Source of the DNA: Gammaproteobacteria bacterium
Lineage (GTDB): Bacteria > Pseudomonadota > Gammaproteobacteria > SG8-11
Direction of reading: 5' to 3'
DNA: 32,982 nucleotides
Assembly (NCBI GenBank): GCA_024641505.1
Contig: JAHECY010000042.1
Location: 1 to 32,982 of the forward strand
The translations under genes were made by a program, and so were the position numbers. Each line of letters opens with the position of its first letter. The first letter of the stretch is position 1. Below are positions 27,660 to 32,982 of the stretch, piece by piece. The notes under the pieces are model-generated. The model had not been told where the DNA came from. It saw only the letters and a list, made by a program, of their open reading frames with translations, and did no database searches.

Positions 27660-29306
27660 GTGAAACACTTCGTCCATATCCTGCGACTAATGTACATCAA
27701 CCGGGTGCTGGTGCGCCGCGGTCTGGATGAAATCGTTCTGGCCACGCATCTGTTTCGCCCGTTGCGTTTTACCCTGTACCTGCAGCCCTGGCATTGGTTC
27801 CGGCGCAATCAGGACCCGGCGGGCGTGCGCCTGCGCCTGGTGCTGGAGGACTTGGGGCCGATCTTCGTCAAGTTCGGACAGATTCTGTCGACGCGCAAGG
27901 ACCTGCTGCCGGAGGAGTACGCCCGGGAACTGGCGCGCCTGCAGGACAAGGTGCCGCCGTTTCCCGGCGAGCAGGCCGTGGCCATCATCGAAAAATCTTT
28001 TGGCAAACCGATTGGTGACGTGTTCGCGGTTTTTGACGTGCAACCGTTCGCTTCGGCATCCATTGCTCAGGTGCATGCGGCGCGTTTGCCGGACGGTACC
28101 GAAGTCATCGTCAAGGTGGTACGCCCGGGGATCGAAAAAACCATCAAGCGCGATATTTCCCTGATGAAGACCATTGCCGAATGGGCTGAGCGCTATACCG
28201 CCATTGCCCGGCGTCTGCATGTGTGCGAAGTGGTATGCGACTTCGAGAAAACGCTGTATGACGAGCTGGACATGGTGCGCGAAGCGTCTTCCGCTTCCCA
28301 GTTGAAGCGAAATTTTGCCGGTTCGAAGTTATTGTACGTGCCGGAAGTGTACTGGGCTTACACCCGCAAGCGGGTGATGGTGATGGAGCGCATCAGCGGC
28401 ATTCCGGTGGGTAATATCGATGCACTGCGGGCGGCGGGTATCGATCTGCGCTTGTTGGCGGAGAACGGGGTGGAGGTGTTTTTCACCCAGGTGTTCTCCC
28501 ACAATTTTTTTCACGCGGATATGCATCCGGGCAATATTTTCGTCGGGCCGGACGGCCGCTATATCGCCATTGACTTCGGGATCATGGGTTCCTTGCGCGA
28601 TGTGGATCAGCGCTACCTGGCGGAGAATTTTCATGCTTTCTTCCGCCGGGACTACCGGCGCGTGGCGGAATTGCACGTGGAGTCCGACTGGGTGCCCAAG
28701 GATACCCGGGTGGATGAGTTCGAGGCGGCAATTCGCACCGTGTGTGAACCGATCTTCGAGCGCCCCTTGCGCGAAATTTCTTTCGGCCATTTGCTGGTGA
28801 ATTTGTTTCAAACCGCGCGCCGCTTCGATATGGAAGTGCAGCCGCAGTTGGTGCTGTTGCAGAAAACGCTGTTGAATATCGAGGGTCTGGGGCGGCAATT
28901 ATATCCGGAGCTGGACCTGTGGGTGACCGCGAAACCTTTTCTGGAGCGGTGGATGCTGGACCGGGTAGGGCCCAAGGCGTTTTTCAAGGCGGTGGTGCGC
29001 AACACGCCCTACTGGGTGGAAAAGCTGCCGGAGTTGCCCGGCATGATTCACGATTTTTTAAATGAAAGCCGCAATACCGAAGCACGCGAGGAGCAGCGAC
29101 GCCTGGATGTGGAAAAGCTGAGCCGCGAGCTGCGCCGCTCCAATCGGCTGACCTTTCGCGCCGTCACCGGGTCAACGTTGATTCTCAGCGCCGTGCTGAT
29201 ACTGGTGATGCACACCGGACAGTTCACCTCCTTGAGTGGTGTGCCGGTACCCACCCTGCTGCTCGGCGGTCTGGGCGCATTGATCCTTATCTTCTCGTGG
29301 TCATAG
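27660..29306 (+). CDS. ubiB: ubiquinone biosynthesis ATPase/kinase-like protein UbiB
   Basis: A member of the atypical ADCK/UbiB protein-kinase-like family required for ubiquinone synthesis; it acts as an ATPase at the inner membrane. The 548-residue product has the KxGQ motif ([10 protein letters not shown], Lys71-Gln74), the Ala-rich loop [10 protein letters not shown], Lys152 in [19 protein letters not shown] and the DFG motif (IAIDFGIMG). Two C-terminal hydrophobic helices ([15 protein letters not shown] and [15 protein letters not shown]) anchor it. It begins at GTG; an ATG ten codons later (27690) would shorten the conserved N-terminus. The stop codon is part of a repeated palindromic motif. 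Confidence 0.96.
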   Translation: MKHFVHILRLMYINRVLVRRGLDEIVLATHLFRPLRFTLYLQPWHWFRRNQDPAGVRLRLVLEDLGPIFVKFGQILSTRKDLLPEEYARELARLQDKVPPFPGEQAVAIIEKSFGKPIGDVFAVFDVQPFASASIAQVHAARLPDGTEVIVKVVRPGIEKTIKRDISLMKTIAEWAERYTAIARRLHVCEVVCDFEKTLYDELDMVREASSASQLKRNFAGSKLLYVPEVYWAYTRKRVMVMERISGIPVGNIDALRAAGIDLRLLAENGVEVFFTQVFSHNFFHADMHPGNIFVGPDGRYIAIDFGIMGSLRDVDQRYLAENFHAFFRRDYRRVAELHVESDWVPKDTRVDEFEAAIRTVCEPIFERPLREISFGHLLVNLFQTARRFDMEVQPQLVLLQKTLLNIEGLGRQLYPELDLWVTAKPFLERWMLDRVGPKAFFKAVVRNTPYWVEKLPELPGMIHDFLNESRNTEAREEQRRLDVEKLSRELRRSNRLTFRAVTGSTLILSAVLILVMHTGQFTSLSGVPVPTLLLGGLGALILIFSWS

Positions 29307-29307
29307 G

Positions 29308-29332
29308 GTGCGTATTACGCACTGTTTTTTTT
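29308..29332 (+). terminator. palindrome plus T8 after ubiB
   Basis: The perfect inverted repeat GTGCGTATTACGCAC (29308-29322) followed by TG and eight T, one base after the ubiB stop. A good intrinsic terminator for the hslV-ubiB transcript, and the third copy of this palindrome in the window. Confidence 0.8.
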
Positions 29333-29399
29333 AAAGTAGAAACAAAGACCCGGTCACAGCGGGCTCCGTCCAGGATTTCCCGCCAGCTCTTCGTAGCGG

Positions 29400-29411
29400 T
29401 AGGGTGCGTTC
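29400..29411 (+). repeat. partial copy of TAGGGTGCGT repeat
   Basis: TAGGGTGCGTTC shares the left half of the motif at 29304-29314 (TAGGGTGCGT) but lacks the inverse arm. It may be a decayed copy of the same family. Confidence 0.35.
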
Positions 29412-29501
29412 ACCCCGGAAATTTAATGTGGTAAAGAAAATGGGGGCGACAAGGTATTGATGTGCATGCACAATAGCCCGTAAGCTTGCGGCTGTTGCGC
29501 C

Positions 29502-29591
29502 GGAGAGGTGCCAGAGTGGCCGAATGGGCTTGACTCGAAATCAAGTGTGGGGGTAACCCCACCGAGGGTTCGACTCCCTCCCTCTCCGCCA
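29502..29591 (+). tRNA. tRNA-Ser (anticodon CGA)
   Basis: A 90-base gene folding as a class II tRNA: acceptor GGAGAGG/CCTCTCC with G discriminator and encoded CCA, anticodon stem CTTGA/TCAAG with loop CTCGAAA (anticodon CGA at 29536-29538), a long variable arm (GTGGGGGTAACCCCAC) and T-arm GAGGG-TTCGACT-CCCTC. It reads UCG codons. Confidence 0.97.
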
Positions 29592-29767
29592 TATTTTCCA
29601 AAGGGGGCCGCAGGCCCCTTTTGGAAAATAATCTAAGGTGGAGGCGAACCCTCGGTTCTAAAAGGTGGTTCGACAAATCGGCAGGATAGCCGATTTGGTC
29701 GCGCGCAGCGCGCCCGCAGGGCGAGGGTCCAGGGAGGGACCCGAGACACTCCCTCCCTCTCCGCCAT
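29573..29767 (+). repeat. 20-bp direct repeat of the tRNA-Ser 3' end flanking a hairpin-rich segment
   Basis: ACTCCCTCCCTCTCCGCCAT occurs at 29573-29592 (end of the tRNA) and exactly again at 29748-29767. Between the copies are the 17-base hairpin at 29593, AAATCGGC/GCCGATTT (29675-29696), GCGCGC-A-GCGCGC (29701-29713) and GGGTCC/GGACCC (29725-29742). There is no gene inside. Confidence 0.8.
29593..29629. terminator. long hairpin directly after tRNA-Ser
   Basis: ATTTTCCAAAGGGGGCC and GGCCCCTTTTGGAAAAT form a 17-base stem (one G-T pair) around GCA. The GC-rich core ending in TTTT fits an intrinsic terminator for the tRNA; because it is symmetric it could also act on the opposite strand. Confidence 0.8.
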
Positions 29768-29813
29768 CGTATTCGGTTCCTTGGTTTCAAGCGCAGTAAA
29801 GTTTGGTAGTGAC

Positions 29814-30974
29814 ATGAGTTTGTTGCAGTTTCCAGCAGTACCGCCGTTGTCCTTGTACATCCACATACCGTGGTGCGTACGCAAGTGCCCCTATTGCGAT
29901 TTCAATTCCCACGAGCGCGGGGAAGATATGGATGAGTATGCCTATGCGCAGGCGCTGATCCACGATTTGGAGCTATCGTTGCCCGAGGTGTGGGGGCGCA
30001 AGTGCTATTCGATGTTCATCGGTGGCGGCACCCCCAGTTTATTGTCACCGCGCATTTATGATGAACTGTTGTCCGCGATTCGAGCCCGACTGCCGCTGCT
30101 GCCGGATTGCGAGATCACCCTGGAAGCCAATCCCGGCACCGTGGAGCATGGTCGTTTTGCGGAGTATCGCGCCTGCGGCATCAACCGCTTTTCCCTGGGG
30201 GCGCAAAGCTTTGACGATACCTGTCTGGAACGTCTGGGGCGCATTCATAATGCGGCGCAGACTCGCCTGGCCATCGAGGAATTACATCAGGCCGGTTGCG
30301 ACAACTTCAATATCGATCTGATGTTCGGTCTGCCGGGGCAGGACCCGGCGCAAGTGCTGGTCGACGTCGAGCAGGCGATCGCCGCGCACCCGGCGCATAT
30401 TTCCTATTATCAGCTGACCCTGGAACCCAATACCTATTTTGCCGCGCACCCGCCGCAGGTGCCCGATGACGATGTGCGGTGGCGCATGCAGGAAACCGGT
30501 ATTGCCCGTCTGGCGGAAGCCGGCTATGCCCGCTATGAAATATCGGCCTACAGTCGTGCCGGCCGGCAGTGCCGTCATAACCTGAACTACTGGACGTTTG
30601 GCGACTATTTGGGTATCGGTGCCGGCGCCCACGGCAAGCTCACCTACGGCGCGCGTCAGGAAGTGCAGCGCCAGCACAAGCACCGGCATCCGGATGCCTA
30701 TGTGCAGCATACACTGGCCGGCACGCCCGTGGCCGGAACTCGCGCTTTGTCGGCCCATGATCTGCGTCTGGAGTTTATGATGAACGCCTTGCGTTTGTGC
30801 GACGGATTCGCGAAAACAACATTTGCGGAACGTACGGGGCAGCCATTATCAACTCTGTCCAGGGAGCTGGCGCTGGCCGAGCAGCAGGGTTTGGTCGAGA
30901 TCACTCTGGATCGGGTACGGCCCACGGAACGGGGTCTGAACTTTCTCAACGATCTGCTGGCGTTGTTTGTGTAG
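29814..30974 (+). CDS. hemW: radical SAM haem chaperone HemW (HemN-like)
   Basis: HemW binds haem and a 4Fe-4S cluster and is thought to deliver haem to apoproteins; older annotation calls it oxygen-independent coproporphyrinogen III oxidase-like. The 386-residue product has the cluster motif CVRKCPYC (Cys21, 25, 28) followed by DFNSH, then FIGGGTPSLL, LEANPGTVE, GINRFSLGAQSF, NIDLMFGLPGQ, the Tyr-rich YEISAYSRAG and the C-terminal HemN-type domain. HemW proteins have this DFNSH extension. The ATG at 29814 is taken; the upstream frame to 29781 has no ribosome site. Its last 29 bases overlap the stop end of the convergent LysM gene. Confidence 0.94.
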   Translation: MSLLQFPAVPPLSLYIHIPWCVRKCPYCDFNSHERGEDMDEYAYAQALIHDLELSLPEVWGRKCYSMFIGGGTPSLLSPRIYDELLSAIRARLPLLPDCEITLEANPGTVEHGRFAEYRACGINRFSLGAQSFDDTCLERLGRIHNAAQTRLAIEELHQAGCDNFNIDLMFGLPGQDPAQVLVDVEQAIAAHPAHISYYQLTLEPNTYFAAHPPQVPDDDVRWRMQETGIARLAEAGYARYEISAYSRAGRQCRHNLNYWTFGDYLGIGAGAHGKLTYGARQEVQRQHKHRHPDAYVQHTLAGTPVAGTRALSAHDLRLEFMMNALRLCDGFAKTTFAERTGQPLSTLSRELALAEQQGLVEITLDRVRPTERGLNFLNDLLALFV

Positions 30975-32982
30975 CGGGAAGGCGCGGTTTATCTTCCAGA
31001 CGCACGATATCGCCGGGGAAGATCAGGTCCGGGTTCTTGATCTGGCTGAGTTTTGCCAGCTCCGGGTACAGGTAGGGGTTGTTGAAGTAGTGTTTGGCGA
31101 TTTGCCACAGCGTGTCGCCCTTGCGCACATGGTGCGTAAAGTAAATGCCTTGCTGGGTGGTTTGGCTGGTGTTGGCATCCCGGTTTGCGGGTGCGGGGCT
31201 CGTGGTGTCGCTTGCGGGGCTGATCTGTTCCCTCTCGATCACCAGTCGATGTTCCGATAAATCAATCGCAACTATACGTTTCCCCGACGCCGCGTCATCG
31301 GTGACGCTAATTGCAGGCGTTGCCGCCGAGTCGGATGATGCAGTTACCGGCGGCGTCTGTGTAACCACGGTAGGATGTGCGCTGGTTGCTTCCTGGGCGT
31401 GGCGCTTCGCTTCCATGAGGGTGTCGGTGCCCGGGGGTGCTGTGGCCCGTGGGGGCGGCAGGGTCAGCAGTACGATACCAATCAATACCGCGATGCCGAG
31501 AAAAACCATTGCCACGGTGAATGCGCGCGGACGCTCTGCGTCGACGACATGATTCCGGTTCGTGGTGGGGCCAGCAACGGGGTGGGTGTTTGCGCCTGTT
31601 GCCGTAACAGTACCAGTACCAGTGCCAGTGCCAGCATCAGCATCAGCATCAGCATCAGCATCAGCATCAGCATCAGCTCCGGTGCCGATAACGCCGACAG
31701 TCACCGTGGCCATGTTGGTGACAGCCCCGACATCAGGCTCCGGGCCAGTGCTGGTGATGGCGCCAATATTCGAATTAGTGCTGGCATCGGCACCAAATCC
31801 GGAGTCTGTGTCTGGTGCCGGCGCGCCCATGGAGAAGTAGGCGCTTGCTTGCGAAGTATCGAGGTGCCGCGGTGTGTAGGAGTGCGCCCCAGCAGTCATT
31901 TCGAATTTCTGTGTCTCTGCTACCTCTGCTACCTCTGCTACCTCTGCTACCTCTGCTATCTCTGCTATCTCTGCTATCTCTGCGCTCCGTGACTTGTCTT
32001 CGGTTTCTGCCAAGGTTGAGACGGTGCCCGGCAGGTGGCTTGCGGCATCGGTTGGCAACGCCGGCGCGAGGTGACTGTCGGAGGAGGGTGCGGTGTGCGT
32101 GGCGCTGGGATGTGCTGCGAATTCTTGATAGGTGTCACCAGAGTAAGCGTTGGTAGTTAACGTATCGGGTTCGGTCGTCTCCGCGGGCGTAGCCGTCGAC
32201 GTCAATAGACCGCGGTATTCGTATTTGGCTTCAGTATCGGCTGCTGCCGTGTGCGCGACGTCCTGCGCTGCCGCATGTGCGTCGTCGGTCGTGGCTCCGA
32301 GCATGTAGTCCTGGGTGAATCTGGAGGCCGTGGATGGCGTGGATGCGTGATCGGTGTCTGCGCCCGATAGTGGATGATCCTCCGTATCCAGAGTGCTGGC
32401 GTCGCTTGGCGAGTTATCGTGCAGTGCATAGGCGGCGTGATGCATGCGCGCGGCGGCGTATTGTTGCCCGCCGGTCAACGATCCATCGAGCTCGCCGGTA
32501 TCCGCCAGCTCAGTTGCCGGTACGGTAGCGGGTGTTGGCGCTGGTGCGTCCAGTGTGGCGATCGCTGCGGGGATTGCCGCCTCCGGCGCTGTGCTTGTCT
32601 CGGCTTCGGGTGTCGATTGTTGCGCGCTGTCGACCGCCATATCCAAGTCTTCTGGTTCGGTGGAGATCTGTCGGATGTCGTTTTCAAAGATGTTGTGTGT
32701 CGGTGGCTGTTCCGTCACGGGGGCGGGTGCCGCAGCGTGCGCATGGTTCATACCGGCTACATCAAATGCCTCAGCAACCTCAGCAACCTCAGCAACCTCA
32801 GCAACCTCAGCAACCTCAGCAACCTCAGCAACCTCAGCAACCTCAGCAACCTCAGCAACCTCAGTAACCTCAGTAACCTCAGTAACCTCAGTAACCTCAG
32901 TAACCTCAGTAACCTCAGTAACCTCAGTAACCTCAGTAACCTCAGTAACCTCAGTAACCTCAGTAACCTCAGTAACCTCAGT
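30946..32982 (-). CDS. LysM-domain membrane protein with low-complexity repeats (5' end outside window)
   Basis: The frame is open for 678 codons to the right edge, so the true start is outside; an internal ATG at 32751 has no good ribosome site. Seen from the C-terminus: a LysM domain (YFTHHVRKGDTLWQIAKHYF then NPDLIFPGDIVRL, about 55 residues), a Thr/Ala/Pro linker, one transmembrane helix (VAMVFLGIAVLIGIVLLTL, nt 31455-31522), and a very long acidic Ala/Thr/Asp/Glu region on the other side. With one helix, LysM would be periplasmic and the acidic region cytoplasmic (inference). The acidic part contains 7 copies of a 9-bp unit, 7 copies of a 6-bp unit, and a 9-bp array at the right edge. 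FimV/TsaP-like proteins also join LysM to a membrane helix, but the order here differs. Function unknown. Confidence 0.85.
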   Translation of the reverse strand, partial: TEVTEVTEVTEVTEVTEVTEVTEVTEVTEVTEVTEVTEVTEVAEVAEVAEVAEVAEVAEVAEVAEVAEVAEAFDVAGMNHAHAAAPAPVTEQPPTHNIFENDIRQISTEPEDLDMAVDSAQQSTPEAETSTAPEAAIPAAIATLDAPAPTPATVPATELADTGELDGSLTGGQQYAAARMHHAAYALHDNSPSDASTLDTEDHPLSGADTDHASTPSTASRFTQDYMLGATTDDAHAAAQDVAHTAAADTEAKYEYRGLLTSTATPAETTEPDTLTTNAYSGDTYQEFAAHPSATHTAPSSDSHLAPALPTDAASHLPGTVSTLAETEDKSRSAEIAEIAEIAEVAEVAEVAEVAETQKFEMTAGAHSYTPRHLDTSQASAYFSMGAPAPDTDSGFGADASTNSNIGAITSTGPEPDVGAVTNMATVTVGVIGTGADADADADADADADAGTGTGTGTVTATGANTHPVAGPTTNRNHVVDAERPRAFTVAMVFLGIAVLIGIVLLTLPPPRATAPPGTDTLMEAKRHAQEATSAHPTVVTQTPPVTASSDSAATPAISVTDDAASGKRIVAIDLSEHRLVIEREQISPASDTTSPAPANRDANTSQTTQQGIYFTHHVRKGDTLWQIAKHYFNNPYLYPELAKLSQIKNPDLIFPGDIVRLEDKPRLPATQTTPADR
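31635..31676 (-). repeat. hexanucleotide CATCAG x7, encoding Asp-Ala
   Basis: Seven exact copies of CATCAG inside the LysM gene, read on the minus strand as alternating Asp and Ala. It is followed on the left by short GT/GCC-type units encoding Gly-Thr. Unit length is a multiple of three, so copy change keeps the frame. Confidence 0.9.
31921..31983 (-). repeat. 9-bp tandem repeat x7, encoding Ala-Glu-Val / Ala-Glu-Ile
   Basis: Four copies of TACCTCTGC followed by three of TATCTCTGC. On the minus strand these read AEI x3 then AEV x4. The two variants lie in separate blocks. Confidence 0.92.
32769..32982 (-). repeat. 9-bp minisatellite, about 23.8 copies, running off the window
   Basis: Ten copies of CCTCAGCAA (32769-32858) followed by thirteen full copies of CCTCAGTAA and a partial one to the last base. 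In the LysM frame these encode Glu-Val-Ala and Glu-Val-Thr. The right end of the array is not seen. Confidence 0.95.

Noticed and set aside
29410-29884. Minus-strand ORFs containing MAEREG-type sequence
   Set aside because: A well-known false annotation produced by reading the antisense strand of tRNA-Ser and its trailer.
31375-31992. Plus-strand Ser/Ile and Leu/Cys-Tyr repeat ORFs opposite the LysM gene
   Set aside because: Low-complexity reverse-strand readings of the Asp-Ala and Ala-Glu-Val repeats; no domain and no start signal.
32532-32867. Plus-strand ORF ending in a Gln-Pro repeat
   Set aside because: It is the reverse of the 9-bp array and stops as soon as the CCTCAGTAA variant begins; the minus-strand frame stays open and matches the inner A-E-V array.
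32769-32982. Possible CRISPR array
   Set aside because: The unit is 9 bases with no spacers and no cas genes nearby; it is a minisatellite.

Overview
The window looks like chromosomal DNA of a GC-rich, free-living gammaproteobacterium. The evidence is the gene content and order: dapF-DUF484-xerC, hslVU-DUF971-ubiE-ubiJ-ubiB, PilU, PpnN, an Asp-rich HemB, DUF484, UbiJ and HemW. A PPi-dependent phosphofructokinase next to a membrane pyrophosphatase recalls methanotrophic and sulfur-oxidising gammaproteobacteria, but the genus cannot be fixed from the sequence. No phage, insertion sequence, CRISPR array or rRNA operon was seen. Most genes are housekeeping.

Layout. Positions 1-5.3 kb, all minus strand: the N-terminal part of the transcription accessory protein Tex (cut by the window edge), a small secreted protein, the pilus retraction ATPase PilU and the nucleotide 5'-monophosphate nucleosidase PpnN. 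5.8-6.9 kb, plus: a putative lipoprotein with a glycine-rich linker and seven propeller-like repeats. 7.0-9.8 kb, minus: a DASS-family anion/dicarboxylate transporter downstream of citrate synthase; a gamma-type carbonic anhydrase-like protein is divergent from gltA. 10.7-14.6 kb, minus: adk, then hemB-aroE and an unknown exported protein. 15.0-19.2 kb is a pyrophosphate-centred block: PPi-PFK (plus), HppA (minus, convergent) and soluble Ppa (plus, divergent from hppA). 19.2-21.1 kb: moaD (minus), moaC and a CDF metal exporter (plus). 21.1-23.5 kb: dapF-DUF484-xerC with overlapping stops and starts. 23.9-29.3 kb: hslV-hslU-DUF971-ubiE-ubiJ-ubiB, which couples an ATP-dependent protease to ubiquinone biosynthesis genes. 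29.5-31 kb: tRNA-Ser(CGA) and hemW. 30.9 kb to the end, minus: a LysM membrane protein made mostly of low-complexity sequence and tandem repeats, open to the right edge.

Features that stand out. (1) The adenylate kinase carries a C-terminal tail of about 170 residues rich in Lys/Ala/Thr, like a histone H1 tail. (2) The LysM protein contains two 9-bp minisatellites encoding the same Ala-Glu-Val peptide with different codons; the larger one runs off the window. (3) A palindrome, GTGCGTATTACGCAC, follows three unrelated stop codons at exactly the same one-base distance. (4) A 20-bp duplication of the tRNA-Ser 3' end bounds a short segment full of hairpins. (5) PPi-PFK, HppA and Ppa lie together, which suggests PPi-linked glycolytic metabolism. 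(6) A C9 tract sits at the predicted transcription start of ppa.
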